Origin: Corynebacterium anserum
GTDB taxonomy: Bacteria; Actinomycetota; Actinomycetes; Mycobacteriales; Mycobacteriaceae
Direction: 5' to 3'
Length of the DNA: 64,000 bases
NCBI RefSeq assembly: GCF_014262665.1
Contig: NZ_CP046883.1
Span: 1,302,001 to 1,366,000 of the forward strand
The position numbers were made by a program, and so were the translations under genes. Of this stretch, positions 37,611 through 46,882 are shown piece after piece (positions within the stretch are counted from its first letter, which is position 1; every line of letters begins with the position of its first letter). The notes under the pieces are model-generated. The model made no database searches, was not told the origin of the DNA, and was given only the letters and a program-made list of their open reading frames with translations.

Positions 37611-37823
37611 CTACTTCTCCCCCAGACGAAGAATCTCATCTCCTCCGGCTACATCTACAAAATCTTCGTGGATACTGCGCTGAACCACGCCCGGCCCCGG
37701 CGCTAACACAGGAGCTTCTAGTTTCACGGCTTCCACTACAGCCAATTGGTCACCGGTCTCCACGGTCTGGCCATCAGCCACCAGGAAGCGAACAACCCCT
37801 GCAAATGGTGCGTAAATCTTCAT
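37611..37823 (-). CDS. Small biotin/lipoyl-attachment domain protein, 70 aa
   Basis: A stand-alone biotinyl (BCCP-like) domain: MKIYAPFAGVVRFLVADGQT, then the modification hairpin VVEAVKLEAPVLAPGPGVV and a closing GDEILRLGEK. The target Lys is residue 49, inside AVKLE rather than the usual AMKME. The domain is complete (about 70 residues) with no carboxylase domain attached. It lies between recG and rsmD, where mycobacteria carry pyruvate carboxylase, whose C-terminus is such a domain. It could be a remnant of that enzyme or a free carrier subunit for a biotin carboxylase encoded elsewhere. The ATG at 37823 overlaps nothing and is 9 bases from the recG stop. Confidence 0.8.
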   Translation of the reverse strand: MKIYAPFAGVVRFLVADGQTVETGDQLAVVEAVKLEAPVLAPGPGVVQRSIHEDFVDVAGGDEILRLGEK

Positions 37824-37832
37824 GAATCTAGC

Positions 37833-40007
37833 CTAGCTGCGCTCGATATACTCCTGCTCCTCAATCTCCAAGTTCGCCACCAGAGATCGGGCCAACAGTT
37901 CGTCATAAGCCACCAAATCATGAGCATAACGCCGCGCCTCAACAATAATCGCCTCATCCTCCACGAGATGCAGCAGAGTAGAGCGCCGTCCAGCCGAACC
38001 GGACTGGCGCTGTCCCAAGATGTCACCTTCCGTACGCTGCTGTAAGTCCAATTCCGCCAAAGCAAAACCATCGTGAGTGGTGGCCACAGCTTCTAATCGC
38101 TGGAAACTGGGTGTGAACTCTGACGCCGTAGTGTGCAGAAGACACACAGCGTCCTCAGTGCCACGACCTACGCGCCCGCGCAATTGGTGCAGTTGTGACA
38201 CGCCAAAACTATCAGCATCGACGATGAGCATCATCGTGGCGTTCGGCACATCCACACCCACTTCGATCACAGTTGTGGCGACCAGTACATCAATCTGCCC
38301 CGCATTAAAGGACCTCATCACCTCGTCCTTCTCCTCGCTGGCCATTCGACCGTGCAGAACAGCGATCGAAGAGTCCGGAGGAAGGTAAAAACTCTGTATA
38401 CGTTCCGCCCAGTCCTCTACGCCTCCCTCACCATCGATCCGGGGAACGACCACATAGACCTGGCGCCCGGCGTGAATTTCTTCGGCCATGCGCTGCCACA
38501 TACGCTCCACCCACCGAGGCTTCCATGCCGGCACCACCGAAGTGTGCACGCGTCCTCGTCCCGCAGGCATTCCAGACAAACGCACCGATGTCAGGTCTCC
38601 GAACATCGTCATCGCGACGGTTCGTGGGATGGGAGTTGCGGTCATCACCAGCATGTGCGGGGTTTTGTCTGGCGGAGATTCTTCACGCAGCTTATCGCGC
38701 TGTCGCACGCCAAACCGGTGCTGTTCATCCACAACCACAAAACCCAGATTGTTGAATTCCACTGAATCTTGGATCAACGCATGAGTACCCACCACAATGT
38801 CTGACTGGCCGCTCACGATATTCAGCAAATTCGCCTTCTTCTCAGAGATCTTCTGTGAACCAGTGAGCAACGTCACTCCTACCATCGTTCCCTCCAGCAA
38901 AGTGGTGAGAGTCCGCGCATGTTGAGCCGCAAGTACCTCGGTGGGGGCGATAAAAGCGCACTGAAAACCCGCTTCAACGGCGTGAAGCATACTCAATAGT
39001 GCGACGATAGTTTTGCCGCTCCCCACATCCCCTTGCAGCATCAACGATGCCGGATCAGTGCTGTTCAGCGCGGCAGTGACTGTGGAGAGAGCGTCTTCTT
39101 GTCCCGTGCTCAAAGTAAAAGGCAACGTTGACTTCAATTGCGACGCCACCCCATTCTCAACTGGGACGATTGCTCGAGCCGTTCGTTTTTCTGCGTCGGC
39201 ACGTCTCAACGCCATGACCAACTGCAGCTCAAGTGCCTCGTTAAATTTCAGCCGGTTGATAGCCGCCCAGGGTCCCTCCGGCGGGGGCTGATGAATGTCA
39301 CGAAGCGCCTCGTCAAAGGCAATGAGCGGCTCTCCCGCTGAATCTACCGGCCAATCTGGCACCCCTGACCCCACATGTGGCAAAGGCAAGACTTCCGTCG
39401 GGTGCCCCATTCCACGCAATACTTTGTCCATCACGCCGATGAGCTCAGCTGTTGATGTTCCGGCCTTCCGCCCATAACTCGCTAACCACGGCCTCGTCAG
39501 TAACTCTTGGGCCTGAGCTTGCGAACCAGCCACATCCACGATTGTCTTGAGGGGGCCAAAGGCTCCGAATCGGGCTCCCTCTGCTGGATAGACCGATACA
39601 TAGCTCGGGTTTTTCAGCTGCCATTTATTCCTATAGCGACTCAATTTTCCATAGAGCAGCACGATGCTCCCCTGCGTCAGCGCAGCGGTATGCAACTTCG
39701 GATTGCCAAACAGGGCCGACTCCATAGTCGCGGCACCATCGGTAAAGCGAAAAGTCACGATACTGCGTGGCCCTCGGCCGGAACGATTTTCACGTTCACT
39801 GACGCTGAGGATTTCTGCCACGCATGTGTACATCTCCCCCTCTTCCAGGATGTCCAAGGCTTGTGCACTTCCGGCACGCACATATTTCGTGGGGAAATTC
39901 AATACTGCGTCGGAAATGGTGCCCAGTTTTGGCTTATCGGCGAGCTTGCGCGCCCGATCCGGGGTGATGAACAGCGACAGCGGGCGTGTGTCCTCCCAGC
40001 CCAGCAC
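37833..40007 (-). CDS. recG: ATP-dependent DNA helicase RecG
   Basis: Branch migration helicase that reverses stalled replication forks. An N-terminal wedge/OB region covers about residues 45-190 (GRGPRSIVTFRFTDGAATME). The helicase core has Walker A MLQGDVGSGKTIVALLSML near residue 318, DEAD-variant VVVDEQHRFGVRQRDKL near 425, motif III MTATPIPRTVAMTMFGD, and motif VI QLRGRVGRGTEDAVCLL near 610. The 724-residue length fits actinobacterial RecG. The start is GTG 40007, directly after the TAA of the DAK-like gene, suggesting coupled translation. It is followed after a 9-base gap by the biotinyl domain gene. Confidence 0.94.
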   Translation of the reverse strand: MLGWEDTRPLSLFITPDRARKLADKPKLGTISDAVLNFPTKYVRAGSAQALDILEEGEMYTCVAEILSVSERENRSGRGPRSIVTFRFTDGAATMESALFGNPKLHTAALTQGSIVLLYGKLSRYRNKWQLKNPSYVSVYPAEGARFGAFGPLKTIVDVAGSQAQAQELLTRPWLASYGRKAGTSTAELIGVMDKVLRGMGHPTEVLPLPHVGSGVPDWPVDSAGEPLIAFDEALRDIHQPPPEGPWAAINRLKFNEALELQLVMALRRADAEKRTARAIVPVENGVASQLKSTLPFTLSTGQEDALSTVTAALNSTDPASLMLQGDVGSGKTIVALLSMLHAVEAGFQCAFIAPTEVLAAQHARTLTTLLEGTMVGVTLLTGSQKISEKKANLLNIVSGQSDIVVGTHALIQDSVEFNNLGFVVVDEQHRFGVRQRDKLREESPPDKTPHMLVMTATPIPRTVAMTMFGDLTSVRLSGMPAGRGRVHTSVVPAWKPRWVERMWQRMAEEIHAGRQVYVVVPRIDGEGGVEDWAERIQSFYLPPDSSIAVLHGRMASEEKDEVMRSFNAGQIDVLVATTVIEVGVDVPNATMMLIVDADSFGVSQLHQLRGRVGRGTEDAVCLLHTTASEFTPSFQRLEAVATTHDGFALAELDLQQRTEGDILGQRQSGSAGRRSTLLHLVEDEAIIVEARRYAHDLVAYDELLARSLVANLEIEEQEYIERS

Positions 40008-41564
40008 TTACTCGACTCCGATCTCCACCGCAGCCCCCATGCCGTCAGCCCGATAGTCATGCAGTTCGACGTCCGGATATTGTTGTGCGACGCGAGCACG
40101 TAGTTGTTCGATCTGCGCGTCACTGACTTCTGGGGATGACCACAACAGGGTGACCAGCTCCCCGCCTTCGGTCAATAATGCATCCAAATCCTCAGCCATT
40201 GTCTCTGCGGTAGTCTCCACACAGCGCTGTATGGATACTGCATCCACCATTTCCTCAAGGTCATCGTCAAAATCATTATGCGGGTCGTGCACAGCCAGGG
40301 CTGCCAATCCACCAACCAAAGAGCGGGTGTCCAACACAGCAACGGGGCGTCCACGATCCATGAAAGCCGAGGCGTCCCTCCCGTTTGTCAGCACAATCAC
40401 CATACCCATGCTGGCCATATCCAGAAGATCATTGATCTCACGATCATCAGCTTTATCTAAGTCCACGGCAATCGCGCCGGCTCCCTCAAACACATCCGCG
40501 GCACCACCCGATGGAGCCAGAGCGATGATCGGCGTCTGCGGGAGTTCGGAGCCGGGCAAAACCTCAAGGCGGAGATCAAACACGCGCGCTAGGCTAAAAG
40601 CCTTTTCGATGACGGCACCCGCTCGCCGCGTATGCACGTGCACCTTCACCACGCTGTCACCAGCGTGGGCGATCACCACACTATTCCCCGCATTGTCCAA
40701 AAAATCACGTAGCTCGCGGATAGCATGCGGCTTCCCTGTAGCATCGAACATGAACATGACCTCGATCTCCATCGATGGTGCAGTGTCCATCATTGTGGCA
40801 TCAGAGCCGTCAGTATCAGGAAAAGCATCCGGCGCGGCGAAAGAATCATGGTAGATGCTGTCCGCATTCACGCCCTCTTCAGCATGAGGCTCTGCGCAGT
40901 TTTCCTTCATACGCTGGGAGGCACCGACCCTCGCTTCCCTGTTTGGCTCACGGTGCCTGTCCTCATGTGTGAGCGTGTCCAATAGAGCCTGAAGAATCAC
41001 AACCAAGCCACAACCGCCAGCATCCACCACACCGGCCTTGGCCAGCACATCCAGTTGTTTTGGGGTCTGCTCCAGCGCGCGTTCAGCGGCGTCTAATGCT
41101 CGCTGTACGGTTTCAATCAGAGAGTTTCTCCCCTGATGTGCCCCTTCAGCTGCTGCACGCAACACGGTAAGAATAGTACCCTCCACCGGAGAGGCGATGG
41201 AATGTTTCACGAAGTCCACAGACTTGCTGAGCATTTGTGCAACCGCTGTGCCATCCACAGGTCCATGAGCTGCAGTATCCGCCAATGCGCGCAATACCTG
41301 GGATAACACCATTCCTGAATTACCCCTCGCACCGCGAACGGCACCGCTAGCGAGCGCTGCGGTGAGAGTCGAGGTATCACTCTCATCAGAATCTCTCGTA
41401 AACGCCACAGCCTGCGTCATAGTGTGCGCCATGTTGGAACCGGTATCGGAATCCGGAATAGGAAACACATTGAGGCTATTGATCTCTGCCTGGCGTTCCC
41501 GCAAGCCTGCGGCGGCCCGGCGCGCCCATTGCGCGATAAGGGGGCCGTCGAGGTTCTTTGTCAT
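40008..41564 (-). CDS. DAK2/DhaL-domain kinase-like protein (FakA-like)
   Basis: The N-terminal 210 residues are a DhaL (DAK2) ATP-binding domain: SLNVFPIPDSDTGSNMAHTM near residue 30 (Mg-ATP-binding aspartates), GARGNSGMVLSQVLRALAD near 95, and GVVDAGGCGLVVILQALLD near 175. A C-terminal DegV-like half follows from about residue 280 (SVVIAHAGDSVVKVHVHTRR). This layout matches FakA, the kinase of the fatty acid kinase system, and Rv2974c-Rv2975c of M. tuberculosis. Between the domains (about 215-275) is a poorly conserved acidic insert. ATG 41564 has GGAG five bases upstream. It is 10 bases after ung and abuts recG. Actual phosphorylation of fatty acids here is inference. Confidence 0.88.
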   Translation of the reverse strand: MTKNLDGPLIAQWARRAAAGLRERQAEINSLNVFPIPDSDTGSNMAHTMTQAVAFTRDSDESDTSTLTAALASGAVRGARGNSGMVLSQVLRALADTAAHGPVDGTAVAQMLSKSVDFVKHSIASPVEGTILTVLRAAAEGAHQGRNSLIETVQRALDAAERALEQTPKQLDVLAKAGVVDAGGCGLVVILQALLDTLTHEDRHREPNREARVGASQRMKENCAEPHAEEGVNADSIYHDSFAAPDAFPDTDGSDATMMDTAPSMEIEVMFMFDATGKPHAIRELRDFLDNAGNSVVIAHAGDSVVKVHVHTRRAGAVIEKAFSLARVFDLRLEVLPGSELPQTPIIALAPSGGAADVFEGAGAIAVDLDKADDREINDLLDMASMGMVIVLTNGRDASAFMDRGRPVAVLDTRSLVGGLAALAVHDPHNDFDDDLEEMVDAVSIQRCVETTAETMAEDLDALLTEGGELVTLLWSSPEVSDAQIEQLRARVAQQYPDVELHDYRADGMGAAVEIGVE

Positions 41565-41574
41565 ATGCTCCAGC

Positions 41575-42399
41575 CTAACGGGTGAGATCCCAGTTGACGG
41601 GATCGGCGCCCAGTTCAGTCAGAATTTGATTCGCCTTGGTGAATGGTCTGGATCCAAAGAAACCTCGATATGCTGACAGAGGCGAAGGATGGGAAGACAT
41701 GACACAACGGTCCAGTCCAATAATTTTTCCTAATTGCTGTGCTGGACGCCCCCAGAGAATCGCCGCTACCTTATCGTTTGCCGCCACTTGTCGCACGGCT
41801 GCCTCAGTAATCTCTTCCCAACCACCGTTTCTATGGCTACCGGGCTTTCCTGCACGAACAGTCAGCACACGGTTGAGCAACATCACGCCTTCATCTAGCC
41901 ATGGGGATAGATCTGCGCTGTGTGGCCGAGATAGTCCCAAATCATCTTGATATTCGGCGAATATATTGGCCAGGGATTTCGGTAAGCGCTCTCCGGCGGG
42001 CAGCTCAGCAGAAAAAGATAGCCCCACCGCGTGTCCAGGGGTCGGATAGGGATCCTGTCCCACGATCAGCACCCTCACATCTTCGGGAGCCATACGAAAT
42101 GCCCGCAGGATATTTTCCTGAGCGGGAAGCACATGCACCCCTCGCTCCGCTTCTGCCAGCGCCTTGCAGAGTACAAAACGTAGATTCGGCAACTGCCAGT
42201 CAGGATGAATCTGTCCGATTAGTTCGTCTGCCCTCTTTTCCACAGTTGCAGAAAAAGAGTGTGGGCGCAGACGAGGTGACGTCGGTGTCGAATGCGCAGT
42301 CGACTGCGCATATCTCGTTGAACGGGAGGAAAGGGCAGAAGAATCTCCGGAAGGAAGATCAGCAGATGCCCCTGAGAAAGGATCAGAAGAAACAGTCAT
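41575..42399 (-). CDS. ung: Uracil-DNA glycosylase, family 1
   Basis: Excises uracil from DNA. The water-activating loop GQDPYPTPGHAVGLSFS is near residue 115, and the minor-groove loop SSHPSPLSAYRGFFGSRPF near 237. The product is 274 residues. The first 45 or so form a low-complexity Ser-rich extension (for example SGDSSALSSRSTRYAQSTAH) before the usual core start. The ATG at 42399 overlaps the thiL stop in an ATGA arrangement, so translation is coupled. It is followed by the DAK-like gene 10 bases later. The role is certain; the extension's role is not. Confidence 0.95.
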   Translation of the reverse strand: MTVSSDPFSGASADLPSGDSSALSSRSTRYAQSTAHSTPTSPRLRPHSFSATVEKRADELIGQIHPDWQLPNLRFVLCKALAEAERGVHVLPAQENILRAFRMAPEDVRVLIVGQDPYPTPGHAVGLSFSAELPAGERLPKSLANIFAEYQDDLGLSRPHSADLSPWLDEGVMLLNRVLTVRAGKPGSHRNGGWEEITEAAVRQVAANDKVAAILWGRPAQQLGKIIGLDRCVMSSHPSPLSAYRGFFGSRPFTKANQILTELGADPVNWDLTR

Positions 42400-43382
42400 C
42401 GGAGCGATTCCCAACCTTTCGTGTATGCCGGACGCACACCGTCCACTGTGACATAAGGGGTTGTCTCATCCCCTGCAACTCGTGAACGAACCATACCAAT
42501 AGGGCGGTATGTTGTTGGCAAGCGCGCATCAGTTGTGCCGATGAGTGTGTGGTCTTCACCACCGGTTAGCACCCACTCCCACGGATCAACGCCCGTAATC
42601 TCCGCGGCGTGGAGCAGTGTGGAATCTGGAGTAATCGCCGATCGGTTCAGATCGATGCGCACGCCTGAACGTTGGGCGATCATCGACAGATCCCTCACCA
42701 ACCCATCAGAGTTATCCGTCATGGAACTCGCACCTGCGGCTCGTGCGACCGTTCCACGCTCCACTTCCAGCCGCGGAGCGCAGTGCCACTGCACCAACTC
42801 CTGCGCAATAGCATCCTCCTTTGGGATAGCCTCCCTGCTGCCGTAATGGCGCAATATATCTAAGCCAGCAGCAGAATAGCCGATTGGTCCGGAGGCAATA
42901 ACCCGGTGCCCCACGCCCGCGCCTCCCAAAGTCAGAGCAGCGGCTGGGCCTCCAAGCTCGCCGATAGCAGTGATTGACAGCACCAGGTCAGTCGAGAGCA
43001 CCACGTCGCCTCCGACGAGCTCTGCTCCCCACGGTTGGGCTGCGTCGTTGATTCCCCGAGCAAGGTCAGATATCACCCCTAAATCCGTGTCACCAGGCGT
43101 GGCTATTCCCAACAAAATAGCAGTCGGGCGCGCACCCATAGCTTGGATGTCAGCAAAGTTCTGGGAAACTGCCTTCACTCCAACCTCATAGGCGGTGGAA
43201 TAGAGGAAGGAAAAATGGCGGTCGCATACTAGGACGTCTGTGGTGCACACGTGCCGTGAGTTAGAGGAGGTGGGATGCAATACGGCCGCATCATCGCCAT
43301 TGAGCGAACTCGGGGCTGCCTTTTGAATGGCAGCTATGGTTGCTGATTCGCCTGCCTCCGCAACGGTGAGATGACCTGACAT
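42396..43382 (-). CDS. thiL: Thiamine-monophosphate kinase
   Basis: Last step of thiamine pyrophosphate synthesis: phosphorylation of thiamine phosphate. Motifs: GDDAAVLHPTSSNSRHVCTT near residue 29 (Mg-ATP binding), AVSQNFADIQAMGARPTAI near residue 73, GGDVVLSTDLVLSITAIGE near 125, and MTDNSDGLVRDLSMIAQRSG near 222. The protein ends GWESLR. The 328-residue length is normal. The ATG at 43382 has AGGAG about 14 bases upstream, a little far. It overlaps ung by four bases. No thiamine riboswitch is visible ahead of it; expression is likely set from the divergent promoter region shared with the DUF3515 gene. Confidence 0.94.
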   Translation of the reverse strand: MSGHLTVAEAGESATIAAIQKAAPSSLNGDDAAVLHPTSSNSRHVCTTDVLVCDRHFSFLYSTAYEVGVKAVSQNFADIQAMGARPTAILLGIATPGDTDLGVISDLARGINDAAQPWGAELVGGDVVLSTDLVLSITAIGELGGPAAALTLGGAGVGHRVIASGPIGYSAAGLDILRHYGSREAIPKEDAIAQELVQWHCAPRLEVERGTVARAAGASSMTDNSDGLVRDLSMIAQRSGVRIDLNRSAITPDSTLLHAAEITGVDPWEWVLTGGEDHTLIGTTDARLPTTYRPIGMVRSRVAGDETTPYVTVDGVRPAYTKGWESLR

Positions 43383-43507
43383 GGACTGCTCACAACTCCT
43401 CTAACCAGTGTTTCTCAGTATTCAGTAAGACTTTTGTGAAAGCGCTCTGTTTTCAGGCGGTATGGGCCGGTGCATCGTGTCACGCTTCGTTACTAAGATA
43501 TGTGAAC

Positions 43508-44461
43508 ATGACTAAGCAGGCCTCAGATAACACTACCCCGCGTACCGTCGTGATCCTGTCTCTCATACTTGCTGTGCTTTTTGTCATCGCGGTTCTCGTG
43601 GGTGCGCACACTGTGATGGAGCGCCAGACATACACTCCCGTTTCGATGGGGCCTGTCGATGCTCCCGAGGCTGAATCCCAAGAGTGCTCTGACTATATCG
43701 ATGCTCTGCCGGATAAGATGGAGCATTTCCGTGCTGTGGGTGTTATGGATCCTGCACCTGCCGGTGCCGCTGCTTTCCGTGACGAATCGGGGGAAGAACT
43801 CAGTGTCCGGTGTGGTGTGCGAATCCCTAACCAATACACCGTGTTATCGAGCACAACCGATGCCGGTGGTGCTACGTGGTTTGAGATCGCCGATGTGACT
43901 CCAAGTTCCACTATGCGCACGTGGTATTCCGTGGGCTCCACCCCTTCTTTGGCTATCACAACATCCAGTGAGCACGCCCCTGACCTGGAGGCATTGGGTA
44001 AACCTGCCGCCGCGTTCACTGGTGCGAAGCCTCAGCCTGGTCCTTATCCTCTCTCTGATCTCACGATGGTCTCCCCCATTTCCGACGCCACCCCGACCTG
44101 CACTAAGTTCCTCCGAGAATTACCACATGAATTCGAAGGCTACGTGAGGACTGAGCGTGAGGATGCTCCACAATTGTCCGCAACGTACCTCTCCTCGGAT
44201 CTGGCCGAGCCGGTGGTCATCCGATGCGGTGCGACGTTGCCGAAAAGCTATAAGCCCGGTGAACATATCAGCCAGGTAGATTCCGTGGCGTGGTTCTCTG
44301 ACCCAACAGTGAACCAGGGTTCTACGACGGGCGTATGGTATGCCCTGAGCCACGAACAAATTGTTGCCGTGTCCATGCCAAGTAACGCCGGCAATGCGGT
44401 GATTTCCGGCGTAAGTACGGTGATTGAAAAGACTATGAAATCTCACACATCGGCCAACTAA
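43508..44461 (+). CDS. Membrane-anchored protein with two tandem DUF3515 domains
   Basis: DUF3515 proteins are small actinobacterial membrane-anchored proteins of unknown function, found beside ddl (Rv2980 in M. tuberculosis). The 317-residue product has one N-terminal membrane anchor (TVVILSLILAVLFVIAVLVG). Two copies of the domain follow, at about 55-170 and 195-305. Each copy has the pattern C-x5-LP, then xVRCG or xIRCG, then xWF, then the G-x-WYxLS or T-WYSVG segment: compare ECSDYIDALPDKM, VRCGVRIP and TWYSVG with TCTKFLRELPHEF, IRCGATLP and VWYALS. Two Cys per copy suggest disulfides outside the cell. The start is ATG 43508; an ATG 72 bases earlier is less likely. Single-domain members are the norm, so this is a likely internal duplication. 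Confidence 0.85.
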   Translation: MTKQASDNTTPRTVVILSLILAVLFVIAVLVGAHTVMERQTYTPVSMGPVDAPEAESQECSDYIDALPDKMEHFRAVGVMDPAPAGAAAFRDESGEELSVRCGVRIPNQYTVLSSTTDAGGATWFEIADVTPSSTMRTWYSVGSTPSLAITTSSEHAPDLEALGKPAAAFTGAKPQPGPYPLSDLTMVSPISDATPTCTKFLRELPHEFEGYVRTEREDAPQLSATYLSSDLAEPVVIRCGATLPKSYKPGEHISQVDSVAWFSDPTVNQGSTTGVWYALSHEQIVAVSMPSNAGNAVISGVSTVIEKTMKSHTSAN

Positions 44462-44585
44462 ATCCAGTTCACTAACCCCCCGTGGAGACCAAAGCCCCAC
44501 CCCAAGCCAAAGAAAACTGCGAGAGAGAGCAATTCCCTGGAGAACAATTCCAGTAGGAGAGGTTCGAGTAAGCGCGTATGAGTAA

Positions 44586-45740
44586 CTATGAGATTTTCGA
44601 GCGCTGACTGACTAAGGCTCGTTCAATGAGACTGCTCAGAAGTTCTCCGTAGCCCACACCCGAAGCTTGGAACATCTGTGGATACATCGAAATCGGTGTG
44701 AAGCCGGGCATCGTGTTGATCTCGTTGAATACTGGCCCCTTATCGGTGGCAAAGAAATCAACTCGAGCCAGGCCCTCACATCCTAGGGCTTCGAAAGTAG
44801 TGATCGACCAGCGCTGAATCTCTTCAATAGTCCGCTGATCCAACTCGGCTGGAATGGTCGCGGAAACGGTATTATCCACGTACTTCGCGTCGAATCCGTA
44901 GAAGCCTTCATCGCCGTCCTCGGTGCCCTCAAGCATCGCCGGCAGAGAAGCGATAAGGCTACCGTCTGACTTCTGCAGCACTCCGCATTCAACCTCGGAA
45001 CCCACGATCATTGATTCGATGATCACCTTGTGATCATGGGCGAAAGCCGCGTCCACGGCCTGGGGTAACTCGTCCCAGGTGTTCACTTTGGAAATTCCGA
45101 TGGATGAGCCACCGCGGGCTGGTTTCACGAATACGGGTAGCCCTAAGGCCTGCTCTTCCTCTGCGGTCAATTCCCGACGGTGAGAAAGAACCAACTCGTG
45201 GGTAACGGGAATTCCCGCCTCGCGGGCGAGCTTCTTGGTAAAGACTTTGTCCATACCGGCTGCCGAGGCCAGCACACCATTGCCGACATATGGAACCCCG
45301 ATGAGATCCAGGAACCCTTGGATAGTGCCGTCCTCGCCGTTCATCCCATGCAGCACGGGAAAGACCACGTCTACGTGAGCGTAGAGTTCACCGGTTTGCT
45401 GACCGGTGACATACCGAATCTCACCCGGCTTATCTCCGATGATGAGCTGCACGTGATCTGCGGAATCCTGAACCATTGGCATGTGAGAGCCATCGGCTTT
45501 GAGTTGCTCGATTAACTCTGGTACAGGCAGGTGGTTGGGTACCCATGCTCCAGTCTCGGTAATACCGACGGGAACAACGGTGAAGCGTTCCGGGTCGAGG
45601 TGAGACATAATCGCACCCGCCGAGATGCACGACACGGGGTGCTCAGTGGACTGGCCACCATAAAGAACGGCGACGACCGTGCGGTCAGCGGTGTCAGCGT
45701 CGCTGTGGTTATCAGGGGTATTACGCAAATCCTTAGTCAC
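44586..45740 (-). CDS. ddl: D-alanine--D-alanine ligase
   Basis: ATP-grasp enzyme making D-Ala-D-Ala for peptidoglycan. Motifs: VVAVLYGGQSTEHPVSCISA near residue 20, VFPVLHGMNGEDGTIQGFLD near 115, GLPVFVKPARGGSSIGISKV near 190, and the C-terminal FNEINTMPGFTPISMYPQMF near 345 with the metal-binding Glu and Asn. I place the start at GTG 45740 because the codons before it show no ddl similarity; the ribosome site there is weak. At 384 residues the length is normal. It lies 19 bases after gpsA on the same strand, as in mycobacteria, and is convergent with the DUF3515 gene. Confidence 0.95.
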   Translation of the reverse strand: MTKDLRNTPDNHSDADTADRTVVAVLYGGQSTEHPVSCISAGAIMSHLDPERFTVVPVGITETGAWVPNHLPVPELIEQLKADGSHMPMVQDSADHVQLIIGDKPGEIRYVTGQQTGELYAHVDVVFPVLHGMNGEDGTIQGFLDLIGVPYVGNGVLASAAGMDKVFTKKLAREAGIPVTHELVLSHRRELTAEEEQALGLPVFVKPARGGSSIGISKVNTWDELPQAVDAAFAHDHKVIIESMIVGSEVECGVLQKSDGSLIASLPAMLEGTEDGDEGFYGFDAKYVDNTVSATIPAELDQRTIEEIQRWSITTFEALGCEGLARVDFFATDKGPVFNEINTMPGFTPISMYPQMFQASGVGYGELLSSLIERALVSQRSKIS

Positions 45741-45759
45741 GGGCACCAAGTGTAGTGCT

Positions 45760-46761
45760 CTAAACCTCGGACTTGCGGGAGCGACCCAACAGCTGCTGCA
45801 AAACCTCCGGAGCTCGCTGTCCCTTGTGACACACTCCCACGACTGCCTCTGTAATAGGCATCTCCACCCCCACCTTGTGCGAGAGTTCCGAGACAGATTG
45901 GCTGGACACCACCCCCTCGGCAACCTGCCCTTTCGTCGCAGCTGCGGCTTCCTCTACCGAGGCACCCTTGGCCAGTTGCAGGCCGAAACGCCGGTTTCGG
46001 GATAGTGCCGACGTACAGGTGGCCACCAAGTCTCCCATGCCAGCCAGTCCAGCAAGTGTGCGTTGATCAGCCCCTAGTTCCAACGCAAGACGGGTCGTTT
46101 CGGCTAAGCCACGGGTAATCACGGTAGCCAAAGTATTATCCCCGAAGCCTAACCCCGAAGAGATCCCCGCGGCCAAAGCAATGACGTTTTTACAGGTACC
46201 AGCAATTTCACATCCGACCACATCAGTGTTGGTATAGGGGCGGAAATAGGGTGCTGCAACGGCAGCTTGGATGAGCTGTGCACGGCTCGTGTCTTCACAC
46301 GCCACGACGGTGGCCGCTGGTTGCCCCTCAGCGATCTCCTTCGCCAGGTTAGGACCTGTCAGGACGGAGACGCGTTCTTTTTCTACCTCCGCGACCTCCG
46401 CGATCACTTGGCTCATGCGCATGCCCGTCGAATGCTCAATCCCCTTGGCTAAGGACACCAGTGACGCGTCGGCGGAAATGAGATCTTTCCAGTGGGATAG
46501 GTTCTCCCGCAGAGTTTGCGATGGCACCCCCAATACCACGATATCCGCTCGCTCCAGAGCCTCCTGCGGATCAGACGTACCGTGAATCGCTTCTGGAAGC
46601 TCAATATCCCCCAAATAGGCAGAATTGCGGTGGTTATCGCGAATGTCTGCGGCCACCTCTTCACGGCGCGCCCACAGTGTGACCTGGTTGCCGGCGTCTG
46701 CGAAAACCTTGGACACCGTGGTGCCCCAGGACCCAGCTCCCATCACTGCGACCTGAACCAT
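45760..46761 (-). CDS. gpsA: Glycerol-3-phosphate dehydrogenase [NAD(P)+]
   Basis: Reduces dihydroxyacetone phosphate to sn-glycerol-3-phosphate for phospholipid synthesis. The Rossmann motif [20 protein letters not shown] is at the N-terminus. [17 protein letters not shown] near residue 140 and the catalytic Lys region [19 protein letters not shown] near 197 are conserved, as is [20 protein letters not shown] near 240. The 333 residues are the normal length. GAGGGAAG precedes the ATG. It is upstream of ddl and divergent from mutT1. In mycobacteria cofC and ppk lie between gpsA and mutT1; here they are absent. Confidence 0.96.
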   Translation of the reverse strand: MVQVAVMGAGSWGTTVSKVFADAGNQVTLWARREEVAADIRDNHRNSAYLGDIELPEAIHGTSDPQEALERADIVVLGVPSQTLRENLSHWKDLISADASLVSLAKGIEHSTGMRMSQVIAEVAEVEKERVSVLTGPNLAKEIAEGQPAATVVACEDTSRAQLIQAAVAAPYFRPYTNTDVVGCEIAGTCKNVIALAAGISSGLGFGDNTLATVITRGLAETTRLALELGADQRTLAGLAGMGDLVATCTSALSRNRRFGLQLAKGASVEEAAAATKGQVAEGVVSSQSVSELSHKVGVEMPITEAVVGVCHKGQRAPEVLQQLLGRSRKSEV

Positions 46762-46882
46762 GCTCTTCTTCCCTCATTTCGATATACGATATTTTGGACG
46801 TTAGCGATTATGGACGCTCACCGCCCGACTCTGCGTTAGCCGCCACTAATCACTATTGAACCAAAAACTTCTTACGTGAGGT

